This document shows positions 34,887 to 44,066 of a stretch of DNA of 64,000 nt, one piece after another. The translations under genes were made by a program, and so were the position numbers. How positions within the stretch are numbered: position 1 is the first letter of the stretch; every line of letters begins with the position of its first letter. The stretch is taken from contig NZ_CP031125.1 in the NCBI RefSeq assembly GCF_007833635.1, positions 372,001 to 436,000 on the forward strand, given 5' to 3'. This stretch comes from Candidatus Pelagibacter sp. FZCC0015 (GTDB lineage: Bacteria > Pseudomonadota > Alphaproteobacteria > Pelagibacterales > Pelagibacteraceae). The notes beneath the pieces were generated by a model. The model had not been told where the DNA came from, did not search any database, and was given only the letters and a program-made list of their open reading frames with translations.

Positions 34887-34887
34887 A

Positions 34888-36045
34888 ATGCCAACAATAA
34901 ATGAATTACAATTAGCTAAAGAGCTAATTAGGTTTCCATCTGTTACAAAAACTGATGCTGGTGTTATTAAATTTTTAGAAAAAAAATTAAAAAAAATTGG
35001 CTTTAAAACTAAAATTCTCGAGTTTAAAGATAAAAATAGTTATCCTGTAAAAAATCTTTACGCAAGACTTGGTACCGCAAGTCCAAATTTTTGTTATGCA
35101 GGTCATTTAGATGTAGTACCACCCGGTAATTTGAATGATTGGACTGTTAATCCATTCAAACCTGCTGTTAAGAAAGGATACCTAATTGGCAGAGGTGCAA
35201 ATGATATGAAAAGCTCAATAGCTGCATTTGTTACTGCGGTAAGTAATTTTTCTAAAATAAATAAAAAATTTGATGGGTCTATTAGCCTTCTAATTACTGG
35301 GGACGAAGAAGGAATTGCAATTAATGGAACAAAAAAAGTTGTTGAGTATTTGAGAAAAAGAAAAGAAAAAATAGATTTTTGCTTAGTAGGAGAACCTACA
35401 AATCCAAATAAATTAGGAGAAATGATAAAAATTGGTCGTAGAGGTAGTATGACTGGAAAATTGTCTGTCATTGGTATTCAAGGTCATGTCGCTTACCCAA
35501 ATAGAGCTAACAATCCATCAACAGCTTTAGTCCAAATACTAAAAGAGTTAAAAGAAATTAAATTTGATAAAGGAACAAAAGATTTTCAACCTACAAATTT
35601 AGAAATAACAAAAATTAACATTGATAATTCAGCTGATAATGTAATTCCGGGATTAGCTGGTGCTTCTTTTAATATTAGATTTAATAACAAACATACATCT
35701 TACAAATTAAAGAATAAAATTAATAAAATAATAAAACAAATTTGTAATAAAAATAAATCAAAATATAAAATTGAATATAGTGTTTCTGGTGAGGCTTTTT
35801 TAACTAAACCTAACAAAACTACATTTATGATACAAAATACAATTAAGAGAATTACAAAAATTAAACCTAAATTATCTACAACTGGTGGTACATCGGATGC
35901 TAGATTCATAAGAAAAATAGCTCCATGTTTAGAATTTGGATTAGTAGGAAAAACTATGCATAAAGTAGGAGAATGTGTGTCACTATCTGATTTAAAAAGA
36001 TTAACTTTAATTTATACTAAAATCTTAGATAATTACTTTAAGTGA
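34888..36045 (+). CDS. dapE: Succinyl-diaminopimelate desuccinylase
   Basis: Di-zinc M20 peptidase-family enzyme. The 385-aa protein has AGHLDVVPPG (about 70-79, metal-binding His and Asp), GRGANDMKSS (about 105-114), TGDEEG with the catalytic glutamate (about 136-141), GEPT and a C-terminal metal-binding histidine in KTMHKVGE. Follows dapD directly and its stop overlaps the GTG start of the amidohydrolase gene (GTGA). Confidence 0.95.
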   Translation: MPTINELQLAKELIRFPSVTKTDAGVIKFLEKKLKKIGFKTKILEFKDKNSYPVKNLYARLGTASPNFCYAGHLDVVPPGNLNDWTVNPFKPAVKKGYLIGRGANDMKSSIAAFVTAVSNFSKINKKFDGSISLLITGDEEGIAINGTKKVVEYLRKRKEKIDFCLVGEPTNPNKLGEMIKIGRRGSMTGKLSVIGIQGHVAYPNRANNPSTALVQILKELKEIKFDKGTKDFQPTNLEITKINIDNSADNVIPGLAGASFNIRFNNKHTSYKLKNKINKIIKQICNKNKSKYKIEYSVSGEAFLTKPNKTTFMIQNTIKRITKIKPKLSTTGGTSDARFIRKIAPCLEFGLVGKTMHKVGECVSLSDLKRLTLIYTKILDNYFK

Positions 36046-36971
36046 AAACTGGCTTAATTACATCAGATACATCTCAAAATCATGATACAGGTCCTGGACA
36101 TCCAGAACAAATAGCAAGGGTATCAGTCATAGTAGAAAATTTTAAAAAACTTAATAATAAAAATCTTATATGGAAGAAACCATCTAAGGTTTCAGATGAT
36201 ATTCTATTAACCACACATGAAAATAATTATTTAAATTTAGTAAAAAGTTCTTTCCCAAAAAAAGGTTTTTCTTCACTTGATGGTGATACAATCATTTCAC
36301 CTGGAAGCAAAGATGCAACTTTCGATGCAGTTGGATCAATAATTGCTGCAATTGATGGAGTAGAAAAAAAAGAATTTAAAAATGCATTTTGTGGTGTTCG
36401 ACCTCCTGGACATCATAGTTCACAAAATAAAGCAGCTGGTTTTTGCATTTTAAATTCAGTGAGTATTGGTGCAAATTATTTGTTAAAAAAATATAAATAT
36501 AAAAAAGTTGCAATAATAGATTTTGATGTACATCACGGTAATGGAACACAGGATATTTTTTATGAAAATGAAAATGTTCTTTTTATATCAACTCACCAAT
36601 ATCCCTACTACCCAGGAACTGGTTCTGAAAAAGAAAGAGGTAAATTTAACAATATCTTTAATATACCTTTGCCAGCTGGTATAAGTTCAGAAGAATATTT
36701 AAACGTATTTGACCGTGTATTAAAAAAATTAGAAGAGTTTAGACCAGAGTTTATATTGATTAGCGCTGGTTTTGACGCCCATGAAGATGACCCTCTCGCT
36801 CAATTTAATTTAAAAACAGAGGATTATTTTACTATTACTAAAAGAGTATTAGAGACCTCTAAAAAGTTTTGTAGTGGAAAAGTTGTTTCAATTTTAGAGG
36901 GCGGTTATGACCTAAATGCACTTCGAGACAGCACTAAAAGACACGTTGATGCTCTTTTAGAATTTAATTGA
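36042..36971 (+). CDS. Histone deacetylase-like / acetylpolyamine amidohydrolase family protein
   Basis: Zinc-dependent deacetylase-fold enzyme of 309 aa, from a GTG start that overlaps the dapE stop by 4 nt. Motifs of class II HDAC-like proteins are present: RPPGHHSS (about 119-126), FDVHHGNGTQ (about 163-172) with zinc ligands Asp and His, SAGFDAHEDDPL with the third ligand, and EGGYD. Family members act on acetylated polyamines, lysine side chains or other amides, so the substrate is open. A SET-domain gene follows 33 bp downstream. Confidence 0.9.
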   Translation: MKTGLITSDTSQNHDTGPGHPEQIARVSVIVENFKKLNNKNLIWKKPSKVSDDILLTTHENNYLNLVKSSFPKKGFSSLDGDTIISPGSKDATFDAVGSIIAAIDGVEKKEFKNAFCGVRPPGHHSSQNKAAGFCILNSVSIGANYLLKKYKYKKVAIIDFDVHHGNGTQDIFYENENVLFISTHQYPYYPGTGSEKERGKFNNIFNIPLPAGISSEEYLNVFDRVLKKLEEFRPEFILISAGFDAHEDDPLAQFNLKTEDYFTITKRVLETSKKFCSGKVVSILEGGYDLNALRDSTKRHVDALLEFN

Positions 36972-37004
36972 TAAATCTTAATAAAACTCTAAATAAAAAC
37001 CTTC

Positions 37005-37496
37005 ATGAAATTATATAAAATAAAAAAGTCTGGAATTGATAATAAAGGTAGAGGACTTTATGCAACTCGTGACATTAAAGAGGGAACAAAAATAATAGAC
37101 TATGTTGGAAAACTTATAACTAAAAAACAAACACAAGATTCTGATAAGTACGATAATAGTAAACCAATATATTTATTCACAATAAATAAAAGATACGATC
37201 TAGATGGAGATTTTCCATGGAATACCGCAGGTTTAATTAATCATTCTTGTGATAATAATTGTGATTACGATGGAAAGGGATTGAAAATTTGGGTCAAAGC
37301 AATCAAAGATATTAAAAAAGGTGAGGAGTTTACATGTGATTATGGATTTGGTTATGATGAAAACTACAAACAATTTCCTTGTAAATGTAAATCAAAAAAC
37401 TGTTGTGGGTATATTGTAAGAGCTGAGTCTAGATGGCGAATAAATAAAAAGTTTGCTATGAGCAATAAAAATAAATTAATAAAGAACTCTAAATAA
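37005..37496 (+). CDS. SET-domain protein methyltransferase-like
   Basis: Putative S-adenosylmethionine-dependent lysine methyltransferase of 163 aa. It has the SET-N motif GRGLYATRDI (about 15-24), the NHSC motif at 79-82 (cofactor/pseudoknot), EEFTCDYGF at 107-115, and a post-SET zinc motif CKCKSKNC (126-133, C-x-C-x4-C). The complete core plus post-SET suggests a functional enzyme. Substrate unknown; the neighbour is a deacetylase-like enzyme. Its last 21 nt overlap the 3' end of truA on the other strand. Confidence 0.9.
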   Translation: MKLYKIKKSGIDNKGRGLYATRDIKEGTKIIDYVGKLITKKQTQDSDKYDNSKPIYLFTINKRYDLDGDFPWNTAGLINHSCDNNCDYDGKGLKIWVKAIKDIKKGEEFTCDYGFGYDENYKQFPCKCKSKNCCGYIVRAESRWRINKKFAMSNKNKLIKNSK

Positions 37497-38216
37497 AAAT
37501 AAACCACTTGGTGGTGCAGGAGGAGCACACAGTGTTCTTTTTTTTGACTTAAATCTCTTTTCAAAAGTTTTCAAATCCCATTTCTTTTCCCCCAAATATT
37601 TTAAACAACCAACCATAGATCTGACCTGATGTTGTAAAAAAGATTGAGAACTAAATTGAAATTCAATTTTGTTTTTTGATGATTTAATATTTATTGATTT
37701 TAAAGTTTTAATTGGACTTTTTGCATGACAACTTGATGATCTAAAAGTTGAATAATCATGGGTTCCTAATAACTTTTTTGCACCCTTTTTCATTAATTCT
37801 AAATCTAAAGGCTTACGAACATGCCATGCTCTGTTTTTTTCAATTATTGGTTGGCTTATTTGATTAAAAATAAAGTATTTATAAATTCTTTGTTTTGCTG
37901 AAAATCTAGCATGAAATTTATTATTTCTTTTTTTAATATTTTTAATTGCAATGTCTTTTAAATTTAAAAAATGATTAATGGATTTTAAAAATTTAATTGT
38001 ATCAATTATTTTAATTTTACAATCGAAGTGTGCAGATTGCTCAAATGCATGAACCCCTGCATCAGTTCTTCCTTGACCATGTAAAATAATTTTTTCTTTT
38101 AATAATTTTGATAATTTTTCTTGAATTAATCCTTGAATTGTTTGGCCCTTTTTTTGAATTTGCCATCCTCTAAAATTTGTCCCCACATATTCAATAAGTA
38201 TTTGGTATCTATTCAT
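37476..38216 (-). CDS. truA: tRNA pseudouridine synthase A
   Basis: Makes pseudouridine at positions 38-40 of tRNA anticodon stems. The 246-aa protein has YVGTNFRGWQIQ near the N-terminus, the catalytic GRTDAGVHA (about 50-58, Asp) and the QSFLQHQVRSMVGCL C-terminal segment. Its ATG overlaps the fmt stop by 1 nt. Third gene of a def-fmt-truA unit; the 3' end overlaps the SET gene. Confidence 0.96.
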   Translation of the reverse strand: MNRYQILIEYVGTNFRGWQIQKKGQTIQGLIQEKLSKLLKEKIILHGQGRTDAGVHAFEQSAHFDCKIKIIDTIKFLKSINHFLNLKDIAIKNIKKRNNKFHARFSAKQRIYKYFIFNQISQPIIEKNRAWHVRKPLDLELMKKGAKKLLGTHDYSTFRSSSCHAKSPIKTLKSINIKSSKNKIEFQFSSQSFLQHQVRSMVGCLKYLGEKKWDLKTFEKRFKSKKRTLCAPPAPPSGLFLFRVLY

Positions 38217-39139
38217 TATAAAAATGAACCCTTTTTAATTTGTGTTCCTAAAACAAATTCTCCAATACTTTGAGGCTTTTTTCCTTGTCTTTGTATTTCT
38301 TTAATTTTTATTGATTTTTTATCTCCACATGAAATTTCTAAATGGTCAGATAAAACCTCACCTGGTTTTCCTTGTGCTTGTCCAATTTCTGCTTTTAATA
38401 TTTTATATCTCTCACCGTTAAACATGAAATAAGCGCCTGGAACTGGATAAAGTCCATTTATTTTACCAATTATAATTTTAGCATCTTCTTTCCAATTAAT
38501 CTGCCCCTCTAATTTTTGAATTTTTGAAGCGTATGTAGCTGATGAGTGATCTTGTTCTATAAAGTTTGCTTTATCCTCATATATATCATCTATATTATCT
38601 AAAATTTTCTCTGCAGCCAAACTTGATAGCTTTTCATTAATATCTTCAGCATTTAAATTATCTTCTATATTTATTTTATAAACATTACATACAGGTCCTG
38701 TATCTAGTTCCTCGCCTATTTTCATAATACTTATTCCTGTCTCTTTATCTAAATTCATAATTGATCTCTGAATAGGAGCTGCACCTCTCCATTTTGGAAG
38801 TATAGATGCATGTATATTAATAAATCCTTTTTTAGTTAAATTTAAATATGACTTTGGTATAATTTGACCATAAGCAACAACTATTGCTAAATCTGCCTCT
38901 AAAGATTTAAAATATTCTAATTCATCTAAATTTTCTTTTAATGAATTTGGTGTTCTAAATTCTATATTTAAAGTCTCTGAAATTAATTGAATTGGTGACT
39001 TGTTAATTTTTTGACCTCTTTTAGATTTTTGAGGTGGTTGTGTATAAACACAAGAAATAGGATATCCATTTTGATAAAGTGATTTTAAAATTGGAACAGC
39101 GAACATGGGAGTACCCATAAAAACTATTTTTTTTAACAT
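38216..39139 (-). CDS. fmt: Methionyl-tRNA formyltransferase
   Basis: Formylates initiator Met-tRNA. The 307-aa protein has the Rossmann start FMGTPMFAVPIL, the catalytic INIHASILPKWRGAAPIQR (about 108-126: Asn, His and the SLLP-like loop) and IMKIGEELDTGPV with the catalytic aspartate. A C-terminal OB-fold begins near residue 210. Follows def with a 3-nt gap, the classical def-fmt pair. Confidence 0.96.
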   Translation of the reverse strand: MLKKIVFMGTPMFAVPILKSLYQNGYPISCVYTQPPQKSKRGQKINKSPIQLISETLNIEFRTPNSLKENLDELEYFKSLEADLAIVVAYGQIIPKSYLNLTKKGFINIHASILPKWRGAAPIQRSIMNLDKETGISIMKIGEELDTGPVCNVYKINIEDNLNAEDINEKLSSLAAEKILDNIDDIYEDKANFIEQDHSSATYASKIQKLEGQINWKEDAKIIIGKINGLYPVPGAYFMFNGERYKILKAEIGQAQGKPGEVLSDHLEISCGDKKSIKIKEIQRQGKKPQSIGEFVLGTQIKKGSFL

Positions 39140-39142
39140 TGA

Positions 39143-39661
39143 TTAAGCTTCTACAGAAGTAGATTTTAATTTTGATAATTTTTTAATTATCATTGACCTT
39201 TTTAATTTTGAAAGATAATCAATAAATAGGATTCCCTCTAAATGGTCCATCTCGTGCTGAATACATGTTGCCAGAAGACCATCGGCCTTTAGCAATTTCT
39301 TTTCTCCATCATAATCAAGATATTCTACTTCACACTTACTAGGTCTATCAATTTCTGCAAACTGATTTGGTACAGAAAGACATCCTTCTTCATAAGTTGC
39401 TTTTTCTGGATCTTTATTTTTAATAACTGGATTTACGAAATATCTTGGCTCTTTTTTATTCTCATCTTTACTTATATCCATAACAATAATTCTCTTTGGT
39501 ACACCAACTTGTATGGCCGCGAGACCAATTCCATTTGCGTCATACATTGTCTCCAGCATATCATCCATCAATTTTTGTTCTTCTTTACCAACGCTATTGA
39601 CTGGTTTAGATATTTGCCTAAGTAATTTATTAGGTTCTGTTATTATAGTTCTGATGGCCAT
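39143..39661 (-). CDS. def: Peptide deformylase
   Basis: Removes the N-formyl group from nascent proteins. The 172-aa metalloenzyme has all three motifs: GIGLAAIQVG (about 44-53), EGCLSVP (about 91-97, metal-binding Cys) and QHEMDHLEG (about 134-142, HExxH-type). First gene of def-fmt-truA. Confidence 0.97.
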   Translation of the reverse strand: MAIRTIITEPNKLLRQISKPVNSVGKEEQKLMDDMLETMYDANGIGLAAIQVGVPKRIIVMDISKDENKKEPRYFVNPVIKNKDPEKATYEEGCLSVPNQFAEIDRPSKCEVEYLDYDGEKKLLKADGLLATCIQHEMDHLEGILFIDYLSKLKRSMIIKKLSKLKSTSVEA

Positions 39662-39682
39662 AAATTGATTTTATTATAATTT

Positions 39683-41446
39683 TTATACTTTTAAAGGAAG
39701 AACTTTTAGCAATAGTTTGTTTCTAATTAAATCAACATTTAATTGATTTAAAGTATTGATAATAAAATAAACTGTATCTTCATCAATATTTTCAATTTTA
39801 TCAGGTCCAATTACCTCAATTATTCTCAACAATGCGGCACCCATCTCATTATTATCTATCATTGTTTGAATATCGGCAGGCATTTCTGATTGCTTCACCT
39901 CATAAAGACTGTCATATTTTTTTGAAATTTCAACTCCATCAGATTTAAGTGCCTCTATAAAAATTATATCTTTTTTTGATAAAAAATATTTTTTATCTTT
40001 TTTAATTTTCTTTAAAAATTTATCTAGATCCTCTTCAATTTTAGATTTTGCATAGTCCCCATTAAAATAATTTATAAGTTTTGATTGATGTAAAATTTTA
40101 CTATTATATTTAATCTTTTTATCTGCTGTCTCTTTCTTGTTTAGATTGCTATTATAAAATGTTGTAAAATTTGAAGGCACATCCTCAACATTAATTTCAC
40201 CTAAAAATTTTTTTAATTCTAAATCAAAGGCATCACCTATTTCATCAGATATAAATAGATCCTTTAATATCTTTATAAATTCTAATTTGATTTTTGGTTC
40301 TTCAGCTAAAAGAGTTCTTTGATATAAAAGAGCGCGTCCCTCGATTGAAGATAGGGATTTATATGCCTCTTTTGCATTTAAAAATTGATTAATATTAAAT
40401 TGGAATTTTTTATAAAATTCGAATAACTCCTCTTCAGAATAATTTTTATCATTAACAGCTTTTTCTATTGTAGAAATTTTTTCTACATCCGTAATCTCTA
40501 TATCTTGAATTTTAAAAAGTAAATTAGCAGCTGAAAGATATTTCCAAATTATTTTAGGTGTATCTTCGCTTGGTTCATAAGAAAACTCAGGGTTAGTTCT
40601 ATGAGCTAAATGAAAATCTAAAATTGAATTTATAGATATTTCTTTGTCAGCCTCATCTAGATATCCAAATAAATAATTTATTTTGTTTTCGTAATAACTG
40701 TCTTCGAAACCTAACTCTTTTTTTAAATCTAAAATTAGTTGTGCCTCTTCATTTTTTCCATAATTGATTAAACAATATAAATTAAATTTTGATAGATATT
40801 CATCTTGAAGAGGTTCTGTATTTTTAGAAAAAATCTCACATGATTTTTTTACGTTTGATTCTGATAAATAAGTATCCACCAAATATTTTGCCAAATTTGG
40901 ATGTAAATTTATTATTTGATTTTTAATTAAATATTCTTCTATTAATTCTAAGTTTGCATCCTTTATTAACCAATCAGATTTAAAGCTCATAAATTCTTTC
41001 TCAGTAATATTTTGAGTTGGAGAATAAGCGTTGGTTAATAAAGATATATGCATTATATCAGATGCATCCTCTGAAAGATCAAACTTTTTAATATTCTGAA
41101 ATAAATTTTTTAATTTTTTTCCATCAGAATTTGACCACATATCCATACTCAAACCGTATTCACTAGGATCATATAGTCCAACAATTTTAATTTCTTTTGA
41201 TGAAAATTCTTTATCAAGTTTAATAGTATCTTTTTGTTTATTTGTTTGTAGTTCGTAAACACTATTCTGAGTAGTGCCGCTAGAATTTTCAGTTGAAATA
41301 TTTGTTTCTGAAATAACTTGATTATCTTTTTTTTCTATATTCCAAATATCAATCGGTTTCTCTTCTGCAAAAGCAGGTGTAAAAAAAATAAGACAAACAC
41401 ATTTAATTAAAAGAATTTTCTTATTTAACAATTTTAAAATTTTCAT
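39683..41446 (-). CDS. Secreted/periplasmic protein of unknown function (587 aa)
   Basis: I do not recognise the family. From ATG 41446 (MKILKLLNKK) the protein has an N-terminal signal peptide with hydrophobic core and an AFA-EE cleavage-like site at about residues 25-29, then an acidic, mostly helical body with recurring Leu/Tyr-spaced helices that suggest TPR- or HEAT-like repeats, and no transmembrane segment. Two further in-frame starts upstream lie inside the preceding small membrane-protein gene. It overlaps that gene by 26 nt, suggesting the two work together at the envelope. Confidence 0.75.
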   Translation of the reverse strand: MKILKLLNKKILLIKCVCLIFFTPAFAEEKPIDIWNIEKKDNQVISETNISTENSSGTTQNSVYELQTNKQKDTIKLDKEFSSKEIKIVGLYDPSEYGLSMDMWSNSDGKKLKNLFQNIKKFDLSEDASDIMHISLLTNAYSPTQNITEKEFMSFKSDWLIKDANLELIEEYLIKNQIINLHPNLAKYLVDTYLSESNVKKSCEIFSKNTEPLQDEYLSKFNLYCLINYGKNEEAQLILDLKKELGFEDSYYENKINYLFGYLDEADKEISINSILDFHLAHRTNPEFSYEPSEDTPKIIWKYLSAANLLFKIQDIEITDVEKISTIEKAVNDKNYSEEELFEFYKKFQFNINQFLNAKEAYKSLSSIEGRALLYQRTLLAEEPKIKLEFIKILKDLFISDEIGDAFDLELKKFLGEINVEDVPSNFTTFYNSNLNKKETADKKIKYNSKILHQSKLINYFNGDYAKSKIEEDLDKFLKKIKKDKKYFLSKKDIIFIEALKSDGVEISKKYDSLYEVKQSEMPADIQTMIDNNEMGAALLRIIEVIGPDKIENIDEDTVYFIINTLNQLNVDLIRNKLLLKVLPLKV

Positions 41447-41603
41447 TTGGAATAATTTTTTCAATTGCTTTTTTAGGTGCAGGAAAATCAATTGTACTTA
41501 GAAAAAAAATAATACCTAAAACAACCCCTAATCCAATTATAGATTTAATAACAAGTCCTATGATACTTGCTTTGCCTGAACTTGTGTTTTTAATGAATTG
41601 CAT
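41421..41603 (-). CDS. 60-aa single-pass membrane protein
   Basis: 60-aa protein with a short polar N-terminus, one hydrophobic helix (about 14-40, with GLGVVLGIIFF) and a basic C-terminus (PKKAIEKIIP). No family recognised. Divergent from aroK by 57 bp and overlapping the start of the secreted 587-aa protein gene by 26 nt, so probably co-translated with it. Confidence 0.65.
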   Translation of the reverse strand: MQFIKNTSSGKASIIGLVIKSIIGLGVVLGIIFFLSTIDFPAPKKAIEKIIPNENFKIVK

Positions 41604-41660
41604 ATACTTTTAGTTAATTTCAAATTAAGACATATTTATGTTTTTTCAATAAAGAAACTT

Positions 41661-42188
41661 ATGAAATCAAAAGAAAATATAGTTTTTTTGGGGATGATGG
41701 GTTCTGGTAAGAGCTCTATTGGATTATTAGTTGCAAAAAAATTAAAATTAAATTTTGTAGATATAGATAAAGAAATTGAAAAAAACTTAAATACCACAAT
41801 AAAACGAATATTCGAAACTAAAGGAGAAGTATATTTTAGAAAAATTGAAGAAAAGATAACTTTAAAAAAACTGAAATTAAATTCTAGTGTAATTTCACTC
41901 GGTGGTGGAGCTTTTACAAATAAAAATATTAGGAATGAGATTATAAAAAATCATTTATCTTTTTGGCTAAATTGGGATGATAAAACACTAATAAAAAGAA
42001 TAAAAGATAGTAAAAAAAGACCCTTAGTTGCAAATGCTAATGAAAACGAAATTATTGATTTAATTAAAAAACGATCTACCATTTACTCAAAAGCACTATA
42101 TGAAGTTAAATGTGATAATTTAAGTAAAAACTTAATTGTAAATAGAGTTATTGAATTATATGAAAAAATTAAATCTAAGAATAAATAG
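41661..42188 (+). CDS. aroK: Shikimate kinase
   Basis: Phosphorylates shikimate. From ATG 41661 the protein is 175 aa, with P-loop GMMGSGKSS (about 11-19), DIDKEIE (about 34-40, shikimate-binding Asp), FRKIEE and GGGAF (about 80-84), and the lid arginine in KRPLV. Earlier in-frame codons exist but are not needed. Overlaps aroB by 29 nt. Confidence 0.95.
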   Translation: MKSKENIVFLGMMGSGKSSIGLLVAKKLKLNFVDIDKEIEKNLNTTIKRIFETKGEVYFRKIEEKITLKKLKLNSSVISLGGGAFTNKNIRNEIIKNHLSFWLNWDDKTLIKRIKDSKKRPLVANANENEIIDLIKKRSTIYSKALYEVKCDNLSKNLIVNRVIELYEKIKSKNK

Positions 42189-43266
42189 TAAATCAAAATA
42201 TTATCCAATTATTATTGGATCAAATATTATTTCTGGTTTTTCAAACATTTTAAAAAAATATCATTTTAAATTTTCAAGGTATCTTTTTGTAATTGATGAA
42301 AATGTTCCAAAACCAATAATAAAAACAATCCACAAATCAATTAAAAAAAGTAAAAAAAAAATTCATTTTTTTAAAGCTACAGAAAAAAATAAAAATCAAA
42401 AAAGTGTAAATGGAATTTTAAAAATACTATTAGATGAGAATTATTCTAGAGAGGATTGTTTAGTTGCAATTGGTGGTGGAATCACTGGAGATGTAACTGC
42501 ATTTGCAGCAAGTACATTTAAAAGAGGAATAAATTTTATTAACATTCCAACAACTTTTTTATCTCAGGTAGACTCATCTATAGGTGGTAAAACTGGTATT
42601 AATACTAAAAATGGGAAAAATTTAATTGGTACTTTTTATCAACCCAAATTAGTAATTAGTGATACAAATTTTTTAAAAACTTTAAAAAAAAGAGAAATTA
42701 TATGTGGTTATGCTGAGGTGTTGAAACACGCAATTATTGCTAATAAAAGATTTTATTTATTCCTAAACAAAAACATTAAAAAAATACTTAAATTAGAGTC
42801 TCCATTTATTGAAAATTCAGTTTTTGAAAGCTGTAAAATAAAAAAAAACATTGTAGAAAAGGATGAAAAAGAAAATGGATTGAGAAAAACTTTAAACTTT
42901 GGTCATACTTTTGCTCATGCTTATGAGGCGACATTAAATTATTCAAAAAAATTAAACCATGGTGAAGCAGTAATCTTGGGCATGAAAACTGCTTTAAATT
43001 TTAGTTATAAAAATAATTTAATTAACAAATCTAATTATACAGAAATAATTGAACATATTAAACATTCTAAACTACCAAATAAATTGAATAATTTTTTTTC
43101 TCTAAAAGATATAAAAAAAATTATTTCTTTTATGTCAAATGATAAAAAAAACAAAGCAAATAAAATTAACCTAATTCTATTAAAAAGAATAACAAAACCA
43201 ATTATAAAAAATCATTACAGTAAAAAATACTTATTTAAATTTTTAAAAAAAGAATTAAATAATTAA
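42160..43266 (+). CDS. aroB: 3-dehydroquinate synthase
   Basis: NAD- and metal-dependent second step of the shikimate pathway. From ATG 42160 the protein is 368 aa; motifs are GGGITGDVTAFAASTFKRG (about 107-125), PTTFLSQVDSSIGGKTGIN (about 130-148), KHAII, and metal ligands in LNFGHTFAHA (about 248-257) and LNHGEAV. Start chosen over TTG 42151 (nine bases upstream). The 3' end overlaps convergent bolA by 12 nt. Confidence 0.95.
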   Translation: MKKLNLRINSKSKYYPIIIGSNIISGFSNILKKYHFKFSRYLFVIDENVPKPIIKTIHKSIKKSKKKIHFFKATEKNKNQKSVNGILKILLDENYSREDCLVAIGGGITGDVTAFAASTFKRGINFINIPTTFLSQVDSSIGGKTGINTKNGKNLIGTFYQPKLVISDTNFLKTLKKREIICGYAEVLKHAIIANKRFYLFLNKNIKKILKLESPFIENSVFESCKIKKNIVEKDEKENGLRKTLNFGHTFAHAYEATLNYSKKLNHGEAVILGMKTALNFSYKNNLINKSNYTEIIEHIKHSKLPNKLNNFFSLKDIKKIISFMSNDKKNKANKINLILLKRITKPIIKNHYSKKYLFKFLKKELNN

Positions 43267-43515
43267 TATTTGAATAGAGTGAATAAAATCTTTTAATTCC
43301 TTTTCTAAAATTTTATAAACCTTTTTATTGCTCTCGATTTTATTCATTTGCTTAAGCTCATTCGATCTTAAAACTAATTTTAAATGAAATTTTCCTTCTT
43401 GATTTCCTTTATGATTTTTATGAAGAAAAGATTTATCTTCAATATTTATACTTTCAATATTTATTTGATTTAATAATTTATTTTTTACAATTGCAATTAA
43501 CTCATTTATATCCAT
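43255..43515 (-). CDS. BolA-family protein
   Basis: The 86-aa protein fits the BolA fold (alpha-beta-beta-alpha-alpha-beta): an N-terminal helix with a short INIESINIED strand, then HLKLVLRSNEL and the VYKILEKEL helix near the C-terminus. The typical invariant H in the HFxV-type strand corresponds to FHLKL at about 43-47. BolA proteins partner monothiol glutaredoxins in Fe-S handling. Context supports the call: bolA sits head-to-head with the J-domain gene in alphaproteobacteria. Confidence 0.8.
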   Translation of the reverse strand: MDINELIAIVKNKLLNQINIESINIEDKSFLHKNHKGNQEGKFHLKLVLRSNELKQMNKIESNKKVYKILEKELKDFIHSIQILII

Positions 43516-43532
43516 ATATGTTATTATATATC

Positions 43533-44066
43533 ATGAAAAATATTTGTGACTGGAATAATTGTAATGAAATAGCTGAATATAAGGCACCAGTTGAAAAAGA
43601 TAATAGCAGAAAATTTAGAATGCTTTGCCTTGAGCACGTAAAAGAATTTAATAAAAATTGGAACTATTTTTCAGGTATGAATGATGACCAAGTAATGGAT
43701 TTTTTAAAATCTGACATGACTTGGCACAAACCCACACAAAGCTTTAGCTCTTCAGATAATTTTTTCAAAGTTTTATGGAATACAACTTTGAGAGATGAGT
43801 TAGATAAAGAAAAAATAAACGGAGATTATAATCATATGCGTCAATTTAAATTCGATCATAAAGATATAAAAGCTTTTGGAATATTGGGGGTTTCTGTGGG
43901 TTTAAAGTGGAAGAAAATACAAGATAAATTCAAATTACTTGTGAAAAAATTTCACCCTGATATGAATTCTGGGAATAAAAAATACGAGGAAAAACTTAAA
44001 CTTATAACATTGGCTTACACTCAATTAAAAAATACCTATAGAGAAAAAATTGACACCAAATCTTAA
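43533..44066 (+). CDS. J-domain (DnaJ-like) molecular chaperone
   Basis: 177-aa co-chaperone from ATG 43533. The C-terminal J domain (about 110-175) contains [28 protein letters not shown] with the HPD motif needed to stimulate DnaK. The N-terminal half has cysteines (CDWNNC at 4-9, CLEH around 37) that could bind metal. The gene lies 17 bp from divergent bolA and overlaps cobS by 17 nt, the conserved order in alphaproteobacteria. Confidence 0.88.
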   Translation: MKNICDWNNCNEIAEYKAPVEKDNSRKFRMLCLEHVKEFNKNWNYFSGMNDDQVMDFLKSDMTWHKPTQSFSSSDNFFKVLWNTTLRDELDKEKINGDYNHMRQFKFDHKDIKAFGILGVSVGLKWKKIQDKFKLLVKKFHPDMNSGNKKYEEKLKLITLAYTQLKNTYREKIDTKS

